A DNA stretch of 64,000 bases. Source: Archangium lansingense (GTDB lineage Bacteria; Myxococcota; Myxococcia; Myxococcales; Myxococcaceae). The notes beneath the pieces were generated by a model that was not told the origin of the DNA, made no database searches, and saw only the letters and a list, made by a program, of their open reading frames with translations. Shown here in pieces: positions 16,679 to 25,166 of the stretch (positions are counted from its first letter, which is position 1; each line of letters opens with the position of its first letter). The translations under genes and the position numbers were made by a program. The stretch lies in contig NZ_JAPNKA010000001.1 in NCBI RefSeq assembly GCF_026626635.1, positions 2,976,001 through 3,040,000 of the forward strand, written 5' to 3'.

Positions 16679-18601
16679 CTAGACACCCTCGCCCTTCACG
16701 GGCAGCTCGAGCGTGAAGGTGGCGCCCAGACCGGGGCCGGGGCTGGTGCAGGTGAGCCGGCCCTTCATCTCCTCGGCGGCCAGGGCGCTGATGTGCAGGC
16801 CGAAGCCGTGCCCCGACTTCTTGGTGGTGAAGCCCTGGGTGAACAGGCGCGCCGCGTTCTCCGAGGCGATGCCCACGCCGTTGTCCATGACGTCGATGAG
16901 CAGCCGCTCTCCCCCGGGCGCGAGCTGGACGTGGATGCTCAGACGCTTGTCTTCTTGCGCGCTGTCCACCAATGCATGGCGCGCGTTGCTCAGCAGGTTG
17001 ATGAGGATCTGCAGCAGCTTGTGCCGGTCCACGAAGATGAGCGGCACGTCGGAGTAGTCCCGAACGATGCGGATGGCCAGCCGCTCGAAGGAGACGGCGT
17101 GCAGGCGCAGGGCCTCGTCAATGAGCTGCGGCACGGCCACCTGCTCCACTGCGCCCGCGGAGCGCGCGTGCTTCTGCTGCATGCTGACGATGGACTTGAT
17201 GTGCTCGACGCTCTGGCCGAGCGCCTGCATCTCCTTGAGCATGGTCTCGCGCTCCTCCACGAGCTGTTCGGACACCGCGATGAGATAGGGCGGCAGCTGC
17301 TGGCCCTGGGGATCCCGGGTGAGGAAGGAGGCGAGATCCGCGGCGCGTTCACGCAGGAGGGCGGTCGCCTTGGCCAGGCCGGTGACGCGGGAGCGGCGGA
17401 GCTGGTCGGTGACGAGGGTGGTGGAGATGTTGACGCTGTTGAGGGTGTTGCCCACGTTGTGGAGCACGCCGGTGGCGACCTCGGCCATGCCCGTCTGGCG
17501 GGAGACATCCACCAGGGTGCGGTGCATCTCCCCCAGCCGCGTCTCGGCCTCCTTGCGGCCGGTGATGTCGCGGCCGAAGAGCGTCATCCCTACAATCTGG
17601 CCGCCCTCCGCCAGGATGGGGTGGATGCTGATGTCCAGCACGAGGCGGGAGTCTCCGACCTCGTACGTCTCCTCGAGGCGCAGCCGCTGGCCCCCAAGTA
17701 CCTGGACGATTCGGTTCTCCCAGCGCTGGATCCGCTCCGGGTCCGAGAAGCGAAAGAGTGTCTGTCCTAGCTCGGGGTCCGTGCCGAAGATCCGCCGGTA
17801 GAACTTCCTCGTGGCCGAGTTGGCGACGAGCAGGCGCCCCTTGGCGTCCAGGGCGACCACCAGGTCATCGGTGCTCTCGATGATGCTGCTCAACTTGCTC
17901 TCGCTGCCCCGGAGCTCCTTCAAGGCCTGCTCGAGCGAGTGGTGAGCCGCGTCCCGCGCGGTGCTGTGCAACGAGCACAGTCCCCAGATGCCCAGGAAGG
18001 CGATGGCCGCCATGGCGTGCCGGACCCAGTACCGGGACAGCGAGAAGCCCTCGACGTTCAGGTCGGCGACGTACGTGATGTAGAGCGGGTGGAGCACGTC
18101 CATGACCAGGGCGATGCTCAGGGTGAAGAACAGTGCCCGGCGCGGTCCCAGCAGGTACACGGCGAGGGCGGGCATCAGCAACGTCAGGGCATGCACGCCG
18201 CCTTCGAGGTTGACCTGGTTCGAGAAGAGGCTTCCCACGAAGCCGGCCGTGAGGGTCGCCAGCATGACCACCGCGGGGACCACGATGGTGGTGGACCTGC
18301 GTGTCGCCACCAGGGTCGTCAGGTACAGCGCACCTGCGATGCCTGGGGCGGGGGAGTACGGCGAGAACAGCGTGCTCACCAGGTACAGCGCGGCGAGCGT
18401 GAGCATGAACAACGCGGAGGCCACGAGCACCCGGTGACGGACGAGGTCCGCGGGAGGTGCGTTGCGCAGGGGCTCCGACAGGAAGATGTCCAGCCAGCCC
18501 AGAATCCCCGACGCCCTCTCAGGGCTCGGGGAGGTTACTCCCCGGAGCTCGGGTGGCTTGGGACGGTCCTGGCTTGTCTCGGAATCAGAAGGGAGCGCCA
18601 T
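16679..18601 (-). CDS. Membrane sensor histidine kinase with PAS domain
   Basis: A 640-residue orphan kinase. Residues about 60-210 contain five to six hydrophobic helices forming a membrane sensor, followed by a linker helix and a PAS domain (about 235-355, ending GRDITGRKEAE). The phosphorylation helix is MAEVATGVLHNVGNTLNSV, the LHNVGN type seen in hybrid and PAS kinases, and the ATPase domain has LINLLSNARHAL (N box), DNGVGI (G1) and GHGFGLH (G2). It should autophosphorylate at the His of LHNVGN. No response regulator lies beside it, so its partner is elsewhere. The signal cannot be predicted. Confidence 0.93.
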   Translation of the reverse strand: MALPSDSETSQDRPKPPELRGVTSPSPERASGILGWLDIFLSEPLRNAPPADLVRHRVLVASALFMLTLAALYLVSTLFSPYSPAPGIAGALYLTTLVATRRSTTIVVPAVVMLATLTAGFVGSLFSNQVNLEGGVHALTLLMPALAVYLLGPRRALFFTLSIALVMDVLHPLYITYVADLNVEGFSLSRYWVRHAMAAIAFLGIWGLCSLHSTARDAAHHSLEQALKELRGSESKLSSIIESTDDLVVALDAKGRLLVANSATRKFYRRIFGTDPELGQTLFRFSDPERIQRWENRIVQVLGGQRLRLEETYEVGDSRLVLDISIHPILAEGGQIVGMTLFGRDITGRKEAETRLGEMHRTLVDVSRQTGMAEVATGVLHNVGNTLNSVNISTTLVTDQLRRSRVTGLAKATALLRERAADLASFLTRDPQGQQLPPYLIAVSEQLVEERETMLKEMQALGQSVEHIKSIVSMQQKHARSAGAVEQVAVPQLIDEALRLHAVSFERLAIRIVRDYSDVPLIFVDRHKLLQILINLLSNARHALVDSAQEDKRLSIHVQLAPGGERLLIDVMDNGVGIASENAARLFTQGFTTKKSGHGFGLHISALAAEEMKGRLTCTSPGPGLGATFTLELPVKGEGV

Positions 18602-18752
18602 GTCAGGGGAGCCATGGCGAGGGCGAAAGGCCCTCGACGGCTCGAGGTGACATTTTGATCCGGATCCGGGCTTCTCCTAACGAGAAACCAGGCGAGCAAG
18701 GGGCTCATTGCCCCGTCGTTCTCCTTGGGGTGCTCTCCCGCTGGGAGCTTGC

Positions 18753-20540
18753 CTACCGGCCGCGCCGGCCCCCACCGCCACGGCCGCCCTTGGGGCCTCC
18801 AGCCCTGCCGCCCGGACGCCCGGTGCCTCGGGAACCGCTCCTCCCCTGGCCGGTGCTCTTTGCTCGCGTGTCCCTGGCTCCACGGGTGGTGCTCCGGCCG
18901 CTCCCGCCTTCACCGCGACGTGCCGGCTTTCCTGGACGGGCGCCCTCGCGGTCGAAGGTCCGCTCCCCACGTCGTGCGTCCTCCCTCCCACGGCGAGGAG
19001 CCGTGCCCCGACCAGGGCCGCGCTCGCGCGCTCCCTCCCTGTCGAAGGAGCGCTCCGTCCCACGGGCAGGAGCGCGGCCCGTGGCCTCACGACGGCGGGG
19101 GGCCTCACCGCGGCGCTCCGAGCCCTCTCGCCGGGGGCTCGCACCCTCTCGCCGGGGGCTCGCACCCTCTCGCCGGGGGCTCGCACCCTCTCGCCGGGGG
19201 CTCGCACCCTCTCGCCGGGGGCTCGCACCCTCTCGCCGGGGGCTCGCACCCTCTCGCCGGGGGCTTGCTCCCTCTCGCCGGGGGCTTGCTCCCTCTCGCC
19301 GGGGGCTCGCTCCCTCGGCCTTGCTCTTCGCTCCGCTCGCGCGGGGGCGGGGACGGTCCTCGAGCACCATCAGCTCATCCTGCTCCTGCCCGGCCTGGAA
19401 CGTCTCCAGCTCCTCGCGGAAGACGGGATCCTGGCGCGGCACCTCGGCGCGCGGCACGGGCATGCGGATGATGCGCTCGATGGCGCGCACCGTCTCCTCG
19501 TCGCGCTCGGTGACGAAGGTCGAGGCGCGCCCGCTCGCACCGGCTCGCGCCGTGCGGCCGATCCGGTGCACGTAGTCTTCCGGAGAGTGGGGCAGGTCGA
19601 AGTTGATGACGTGCCCAACGTCCTCCACGTCCAGCCCGCGCGACGCGATGTCGGTGGCCACCAGGCAGCGGTACTGCCCCCGCCGGAAGCCCTCGAGTGC
19701 CTGGCGGCGCTGTCCCGGCGTGCGGTCGGCGTGGATGGGCGCCGTCTTGTAGCCCGCGCGCTTGAGCACCTCCTGCACCTTCTCGGCGCGCTCGCGGGTG
19801 CGGGTGAAGACCAGCGCGCTGAGCTGATCCCTCGCCAGCAGGCTGAGCAGCAGCGGGTACTTCTCGAGCGAGTCGACCTCGTACATCCGCTGCACCGCGC
19901 GTGCGGCGGGAGTGCCGCTGGGGGTGACCTCCACCCGAACGGGCCGGCGCAGCACCTCTTGTGCGAAGAGGGTCACGTTGTGGCCGAGGGTGGCGGAGAA
20001 CAGGAGCGTCTGGTGCTCGCGGGGCAGGGCGGCGAGGATCCGCTGCAGCTCGGGCATGAAGCCCATCTCCAGCATCCGGTCCGCCTCATCCAGCACGAGC
20101 GTGCGCACCGCCGAGAGGTTCACCGCGCCCGCCTGGAGCAGGTCGGCCAGCCGGCCCGGCGTGGCGAGCACCAGGGTGGGACGCTGGCGGAGCGCCTCCA
20201 CCTGGGCGCTCATGTCCGTGCCGCCGATGACCACCGCCCGGGTGACACCCCGCGGCTCGCCGAAGAAGGCCGCTTCCTGGGCGATCTGCTGGACCAGCTC
20301 GCGCGTGGGGGCGAGCACCAGCCCGACCGGGCCCTGCTCACCGGCCAGTCGCTCGACGAGGGGCAGCAGGTAGGCCGCGGTCTTGCCCGTGCCGGTGGCA
20401 GCACAACCGATGACGTCCCGCCCGGCGAGTGCCGGGGGGATGGCCTGGGCCTGGATGGGGGTGGGCGAGGCGAAGCGGGCACGCCGCACCGCACCGAGTG
20501 ACTCAGGAGAGAGGCCGAGGGACTTGAAGGAGTTGCTCAC
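18753..20540 (-). CDS. DEAD-box RNA helicase with repetitive basic tail
   Basis: A 595-residue RhlE-type RNA helicase. All core motifs are present: Q motif (FASPTPIQAQAIP), ATGTGKT, PTRELVQQ, TPGRL, DEAD, SAT, and the second-domain motifs ATDIASRGLD and HRIGRTARAG. From about residue 405 the tail is intrinsically disordered and strongly basic, with nine perfect EGASPRR repeats followed by Arg/Gly/Ser-rich sequence ending GGRGGGGRRGR, an RNA-binding type of tail. It likely remodels rRNA or mRNA structures. The GTG start at 20540 lies directly before the Q-motif region, with GATAGC nine bases upstream. Confidence 0.95.
   Translation of the reverse strand: MSNSFKSLGLSPESLGAVRRARFASPTPIQAQAIPPALAGRDVIGCAATGTGKTAAYLLPLVERLAGEQGPVGLVLAPTRELVQQIAQEAAFFGEPRGVTRAVVIGGTDMSAQVEALRQRPTLVLATPGRLADLLQAGAVNLSAVRTLVLDEADRMLEMGFMPELQRILAALPREHQTLLFSATLGHNVTLFAQEVLRRPVRVEVTPSGTPAARAVQRMYEVDSLEKYPLLLSLLARDQLSALVFTRTRERAEKVQEVLKRAGYKTAPIHADRTPGQRRQALEGFRRGQYRCLVATDIASRGLDVEDVGHVINFDLPHSPEDYVHRIGRTARAGASGRASTFVTERDEETVRAIERIIRMPVPRAEVPRQDPVFREELETFQAGQEQDELMVLEDRPRPRASGAKSKAEGASPRREGASPRREGASPRREGASPRREGASPRREGASPRREGASPRREGASPRREGASPRREGSERRGEAPRRREATGRAPARGTERSFDREGARERGPGRGTAPRRGREDARRGERTFDREGARPGKPARRGEGGSGRSTTRGARDTRAKSTGQGRSGSRGTGRPGGRAGGPKGGRGGGGRRGR
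19123..19311 (-). repeat. Nine tandem 21-bp repeats in the helicase gene
   Basis: Nine head-to-tail copies of a 21-bp unit encode nine successive EGASPRR heptapeptides in the helicase tail. Seven copies are almost identical at the DNA level; the last copies on the plus strand differ by GCTTGCTC for GCTCGCAC. Such perfect repeats are prone to copy-number change, always in frame. Confidence 0.95.
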
Positions 20541-20573
20541 ACGGCAGGGGCTATCACGCCCGGACGCGCAGGG

Positions 20574-21140
20574 CTACCAGCGCACCTCGAACGTCATGTC
20601 CTCGGGGCCCGTCTGCTCCCAGCTGCTCTGAGGCGAGCTCACCCCGGTGGCGCGCAGGGCGGCATGGAGAATGCCGTTGTAGTAGTCGCCTGGCAGGGGC
20701 ACGCCGCGGAAATCCACCCGGTAGGTGTTCGGGCCGAGCTGCTCCACCGCGCGCGTCCCGAAGTTGCTGCTGCGGCCCACGAACTCGGGAATCTTGCGCA
20801 TCAGGCGATCCGGACCGAGCAGGTGCAGCGCGGCGAGCTGGATCTGCCCCAGCAGCGTCTTGCGGTAGCCCTCGAAGAGACACGCGCCCACGCGGAAGAG
20901 CCCCTCGGATGGAGACAGCGACGCGAAGCGGGTCCGAGCCAGGAAGAGGAGCACCTCGGCGAATCGCTCCACGGCGATCTCCGAGGGGACGTAGTCAGTC
21001 CCTCCACTGAGCCGGATGATCTCCTTCATCTCGGCGGAGCGCTCGTGGATCTCCAGGCTCCGCAACAGGCCTTCCAATGGGGCGTAACGCATCCGCCGAG
21101 GGGCGGGTTGCGGCGAAGCGGCAGCGGCTGCAGGGGGCAT
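20574..21140 (-). CDS. DUF2378 (TIGR02265) family protein
   Basis: A 188-residue member of a family expanded in myxobacteria and of unknown function. Conserved-looking features are the N-terminal PLEGLLRSLE, the central FRVGACLFEGYRKTLLGQ and the beta-rich end GPNTYRVDFRGVPLPGDYYNGILHAAL. A Pro/Ala-rich N-terminal 15 residues precede the domain. ATG 21140 follows GAGGTG. There is no signal peptide. A second family member lies at 39100-39705. It sits 33 bases upstream of the helicase start on the same strand and may share its transcript. Confidence 0.75.
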   Translation of the reverse strand: MPPAAAAASPQPAPRRMRYAPLEGLLRSLEIHERSAEMKEIIRLSGGTDYVPSEIAVERFAEVLLFLARTRFASLSPSEGLFRVGACLFEGYRKTLLGQIQLAALHLLGPDRLMRKIPEFVGRSSNFGTRAVEQLGPNTYRVDFRGVPLPGDYYNGILHAALRATGVSSPQSSWEQTGPEDMTFEVRW

Positions 21141-21320
21141 GCATCACCTCGTGAGCGACTTTCACCCGGCGCGGGAGATTGGCACAGGGCTGCACTCGAA
21201 AGCCATCTGCTGCCCTCGCGCACGCGCGCCGATCTCCTGACGCACTGCGCAGCGGCCCGGGTCTCCGTTACCCTGCCGGCTTCCGAATGTGACGAGGGCA
21301 CCACCTTCACGGAGTCCACC

Positions 21321-23795
21321 ATGAACGAGCAGCACATCGACACGCTCCTGAACGCCATGACCCTCGAGGAGCAGGTCTCGCTCCTGGCTGGCGCCTCCTT
21401 CTGGATGACCGTTCCCGTGGAGCGGCTCGGCATCCCCGCCATCAAGGTCAGTGATGGCCCCAACGGCGCACGCGGCGGCGGCAGTCTCGTGGGCGGTGTG
21501 AAGGCCGCCTCCTTCCCCGTGGCCATCTCCCTCGCGTCCACTTGGAACACGGCGCTCGTCGCGCAGGTGGGCCAGGCGCTCGGCCAGGAAGCGCACTCCA
21601 AGGGCGCACGGGTGCTGCTCGCGCCCACCGTGAACCTGCACCGCTCCACCCAGAACGGCCGCAACTTCGAGTGCTACTCCGAGGACCCCTTCCTGTCCGC
21701 CCAGGTCTGTGTCGCCTACATCCAGGGTGTGCAGGGCGAGGGCGTGGGCGCCACCGTCAAGCACTACGTGGGCAACGAGTCGGAGTTCGAGCGCATGTCC
21801 ATCAGCTCCGAGATCGACGAGCGGGCCCTGCGCGAGCTCTACCTCGTTCCCTTCGAGGCGGCCGTGAAGGAGGCGCGCACCTGGGCGGTCATGTGCGCCT
21901 ACAACAAGCTGAACGGCACGTTTGCCAGCGAGAACAGGCGCCTGCTGACGGACATCCTCAAGCGCGAGTGGGGCTTCGATGGCGTGGTGATGTCCGACTG
22001 GTTCGCCACGCACACCACGGTGGAATCCGTGAACGCGGGGCTCGACCTGGAGATGCCTGGCCCGACGAAACACCGGGGCCAGAAGCTGCTCGAGGCTGTC
22101 CGCGCGGGCGAGGTCCACGCCGAGACCCTCCAGGACAGTGCCCGGCGCGTGCTGCGCCTCCTCACCCGCGTCGGGGCCTTCGAGCGCCCCGCGCCCGCCG
22201 AGGAACAGGCCATCGACCGGCCCGAGCACCGCGCCCTCATTCGTCGCGCGGGTGTGGAAGGCACCGTACTGCTCAAGAACGACGGCGTGCTGCCGCTCGA
22301 CCCGAAGCAGCTGAAGAAGCTCGCCCTCATCGGCCCGAACGTCCAGACCGCGCAGATCATGGGAGGCGGCAGCGCGCAGGTGAACGCGCACTACCGTGTC
22401 AGCCCCTACGAGGGCATCCAGGCTCAGCTCGGCGAGGGTGTCGAGCTCGCGTACGAGGCGGGTTGCTCGAACCACAAGCTGCTGCCCCTGCTGCAAGGGC
22501 AGCTCTCCGCCGAGTACTTCAGCAACCGCGACCTCTCGGGCGAGGCGGTGTCCGGTCCCAGCGTGGCCCAGGCAGAGGTGATGTGGTCCACCGAGCCCGC
22601 GCCGGGCGTCAACGCCGACAGCTTCTCCGCGCGCCTGTCCACGCGCTTCACTCCCGTCGAGGACGGTGAGCACCACTTCGGCCTGGTCAGCGCGGGCCTC
22701 AGCCGGCTGTTCGTGAATGGGCAGCTCGTCGTGGACAACTGGGGGGCGTGGAAGCAGGGCGAGACCTACTTCGGCGCTGGCAGCCAGGAGGCCACCGGGA
22801 CGCTGCGCCTCCAGGTCGGCCATGCGTATGACGTGACCATCGAGTACGCCACCCCCGCGGAGGGCGTCATGGGTCTCCGGGCCGTGCGCGCGGGCGTCAC
22901 CCTGCCGCTGGGCACCGAGCACCTCGAGCGTGCCGCGCAGCTTGCCGCCTCCTGTGACGTGGCCCTGGTGTTCGTGGGTCACAACGGAGAGTGGGACTCG
23001 GAAGGGCAGGACCGCTCTCACATGGAGCTGGTGGGCCGCCAGAACGAGCTGATCGAACGGGTGGCGAGCGCCAATCCCAACACCGTGGTGGTGCTGCAGA
23101 CGGGCTCGCCCGTCTCCCTGCCGTGGTTGGACAAGGTCGCGGGCGTGCTGCAGGCCTGGTATCCCGGGCAGGAGGCCGGCAACGCCATCGCTGATGTGCT
23201 CTTCGGTGCGGCCGATCCCTCCGGCCGTCTCCCGCAGACCTTCCCCGTGCGGCTGGAGGACAACGCCGCCCATGCCCATTACCCCGGTGGGAACGGCAAG
23301 GTGCGCTACGGCGAGGGCCTCTTCGTCGGATACCGCCACCACGACACGAAGAACATCGCCCCGCTGTTCCCGTTCGGCTTCGGCCTGTCCTACACGACCT
23401 TTGCGTACGGCGGCCTCCGCATGAGCGCCGAGTCCCTTCAGCCCGGTGACACGCTGACGGTGACGCTCGACGTGACGAACACCGGGCAGCGAGCGGGGCA
23501 GGAGGTTGTGCAGCTCTACGTGCGCGACGAGCGGGCGAGCTTGCCGCGCCCCGAGAAGGAGCTGAAGGGCTTCTGCAAGGTCGACCTGCGGCCCGGCGAG
23601 ACGAAGACCGTGACGCTGACGCTCGGGATGCGTGCGCTCGCGTACTTCGATGACGCTCGGGCCGCTTGGGTCGCCGAGGCGGGCCGCTTCGAGGTGCTCG
23701 TGGGGAGCTCCTCGCGAGACCTTCGCGCCCGCGCTGCCTTCACCCTCCAGCGGGACTGGGTGCAGCCGCTGGAGAGGAGTCAGGCCGCCTTCTGA
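21321..23795 (+). CDS. GH3 beta-glucosidase with inserted PA14 domain
   Basis: An 824-residue glycoside hydrolase. The GH3 barrel has the substrate motif KHYVGNESEFER and the nucleophile Asp226 in GFDGVVMSDWF. The second alpha/beta domain is interrupted by a PA14 carbohydrate-binding domain (about residues 395-530), and a fibronectin-III-like domain closes the protein. This is the layout of bacterial beta-glucosidases acting on beta-glucan or cello-oligosaccharides. No signal peptide is present, so it should act on imported sugars in the cytoplasm. Its last 16 bases overlap the convergent glycosyltransferase gene. With the GH16 enzyme nearby it suggests beta-glucan use. Confidence 0.94.
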   Translation: MNEQHIDTLLNAMTLEEQVSLLAGASFWMTVPVERLGIPAIKVSDGPNGARGGGSLVGGVKAASFPVAISLASTWNTALVAQVGQALGQEAHSKGARVLLAPTVNLHRSTQNGRNFECYSEDPFLSAQVCVAYIQGVQGEGVGATVKHYVGNESEFERMSISSEIDERALRELYLVPFEAAVKEARTWAVMCAYNKLNGTFASENRRLLTDILKREWGFDGVVMSDWFATHTTVESVNAGLDLEMPGPTKHRGQKLLEAVRAGEVHAETLQDSARRVLRLLTRVGAFERPAPAEEQAIDRPEHRALIRRAGVEGTVLLKNDGVLPLDPKQLKKLALIGPNVQTAQIMGGGSAQVNAHYRVSPYEGIQAQLGEGVELAYEAGCSNHKLLPLLQGQLSAEYFSNRDLSGEAVSGPSVAQAEVMWSTEPAPGVNADSFSARLSTRFTPVEDGEHHFGLVSAGLSRLFVNGQLVVDNWGAWKQGETYFGAGSQEATGTLRLQVGHAYDVTIEYATPAEGVMGLRAVRAGVTLPLGTEHLERAAQLAASCDVALVFVGHNGEWDSEGQDRSHMELVGRQNELIERVASANPNTVVVLQTGSPVSLPWLDKVAGVLQAWYPGQEAGNAIADVLFGAADPSGRLPQTFPVRLEDNAAHAHYPGGNGKVRYGEGLFVGYRHHDTKNIAPLFPFGFGLSYTTFAYGGLRMSAESLQPGDTLTVTLDVTNTGQRAGQEVVQLYVRDERASLPRPEKELKGFCKVDLRPGETKTVTLTLGMRALAYFDDARAAWVAEAGRFEVLVGSSSRDLRARAAFTLQRDWVQPLERSQAAF

Positions 23796-25030
23796 CGCGG
23801 GCCACGGCGGGTGGTGGCGTACTGCTGGAGTGCATCCGCCGCGCGACGGTGGCCTCCCGCTTCCCGGAACTCCCTCTGGAACTCCGAGAGGCGCGAGCGG
23901 TAGCTCGGGTCCGTGTCGAGGCGCTCGATGGCCTCACGCAGCGCCTTCGGGTTCAGGGCGTCCTGGGCGGAGAGCGTGGCGCCGAGTCCGAGCCCGCTCA
24001 CGCGCGCGGCATTGAACGGCTGGTCCCCGAACTGCGGGAAGACGGCCAGCGGCACGCCATGCCAGAGACCCTCCATGGTGGAGTTCATGCCGCCATGGGT
24101 GAGGAAGACGCGGGCGCGCTCGAGCACCTCGAGTTGGGGCACGCGCTGGCGCACGAGGATGTTGGACGGTGCCGGGCCGAGCGTGGCCGGGTCCAGGCCC
24201 TTGCCGCAGGCCATCACCACCTGCCAGCGGGTATCGCGGAAAGCCTCGAAGCAGGCCTTGTAGAAGCCGGGCTGCTGGTTGATGGGCGTGGTGCCCAGCG
24301 AGATGAGCAGCACGGGCTTGCCGTCGAGCTGCTCGAGCGGGAAGTCTCCCCGGTCGTTGCGCGACAGCACGGACGGGCCGACGAAGAGGAAGCGCTCGTC
24401 GAAGCTCTCGGCATCGGGCTGGTACTTCCGAGGGACGGGGATGATGTTCAGGTCTTCGACGGACGTGAACGCCGACCCGAGGCTCATGCGCGGCATCCCG
24501 TGGCGCCAGTGCATCACCTCCGAGGTCAACAACAGCCGACCGATGGCCAGCAGGGCTCGCGGGGGCGGAACGCCCTTCATCCCCTTGCGCATCTCCTGCT
24601 GGATCGTTGGAGAGTGGCTCAGCGCGAAGCTTGTTTGGAAGATGGCCGCCGGCAGTTGCAGCTTCGCGGCGGCGGCACGGCCCCAGACGGACATCGGGTC
24701 GTAGACGATGCAGTCCGCCTGCTCTGTCCGCGCCCGCTCCACTACCCTGGGGGCCTCACGCAGGCTCTTGCGCATGATGCCTAGCAGCACCGGCATCATC
24801 TGCATCATCGAGGGTGCGCCTCCCGCGCCCGGTAGGACCGAGACGGTGCTGGGAACGGCGAGCGCATCATCGAGCAACCGGGGCGAGGCTCCGGCGTTAC
24901 GGACGGCCGCCTCGAACTCACGCGTCACATAGACGATGACCTCGTCTCCCCGGGAGACCAGCTCCTGGATGAGCGGGAGCATCGGGTTGACGTGGCCGTG
25001 GGCCTGCATGGGGAAGAAGAGGAATTTCAT
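23780..25030 (-). CDS. UGT/MGT-family glycosyltransferase
   Basis: A 416-residue GT-B enzyme of the GT1 type. It starts with the typical MKFLFFPMQAHGHVNPMLPL, and the C-terminal half has the nucleotide-sugar region: LLISLGTTPINQ, VRQRVPQLEVLERARVFLTHGGMNSTMEGLWHGVPLA and PQFGDQPFNAARV. Such enzymes transfer a sugar to small lipophilic acceptors such as macrolides, flavonoids or lipids. The acceptor is not predictable. No biosynthetic cluster flanks it, so a detoxifying or resistance role is possible. It lies downstream of, but is separated by a terminator from, the GH16 gene. Confidence 0.92.
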   Translation of the reverse strand: MKFLFFPMQAHGHVNPMLPLIQELVSRGDEVIVYVTREFEAAVRNAGASPRLLDDALAVPSTVSVLPGAGGAPSMMQMMPVLLGIMRKSLREAPRVVERARTEQADCIVYDPMSVWGRAAAAKLQLPAAIFQTSFALSHSPTIQQEMRKGMKGVPPPRALLAIGRLLLTSEVMHWRHGMPRMSLGSAFTSVEDLNIIPVPRKYQPDAESFDERFLFVGPSVLSRNDRGDFPLEQLDGKPVLLISLGTTPINQQPGFYKACFEAFRDTRWQVVMACGKGLDPATLGPAPSNILVRQRVPQLEVLERARVFLTHGGMNSTMEGLWHGVPLAVFPQFGDQPFNAARVSGLGLGATLSAQDALNPKALREAIERLDTDPSYRSRLSEFQREFREAGGHRRAADALQQYATTRRGPRQKAA

Positions 25031-25126
25031 GGGGGCTGTGCGGGAAGGAGGTGCCAGGAGACGAGATGCGGATATCTATCGTCGCCGGGGCGGGTGCGCA
25101 GCCCTCTCGGACTTCCGGTTGTGAAA

Positions 25127-25156
25127 CCCCCGCCGTCTCCGGAGAGAGGGCGGGGG
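25127..25156 (-). terminator. Terminator after the GH16 gene
   Basis: CCCCCGCC and GGCGGGGG arms (25127-25134 and 25149-25156) enclose a loop containing the small dyad TCTCCGGAGA. Reading on the minus strand the stem is followed by TTTCAC. It lies 11 bases past the GH16 stop codon. Confidence 0.65.
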
Positions 25157-25166
25157 CGGAGCTACA

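Noticed and set aside
19123-19311. Possible CRISPR array
   Set aside because: The 21-bp units are directly adjacent with no spacers and encode an in-frame heptapeptide repeat of the helicase.
21180-21194. TGGCAC...GC sigma-54-like sequence upstream of the GH3 gene
   Set aside because: Only nine bases separate GG and GC; sigma-54 promoters require ten.
21162-23342. 726-residue open frame antisense to the GH3 gene
   Set aside because: The plus-strand protein is a complete GH3 enzyme; the antisense frame is Gly/His/Ala-rich without motifs.
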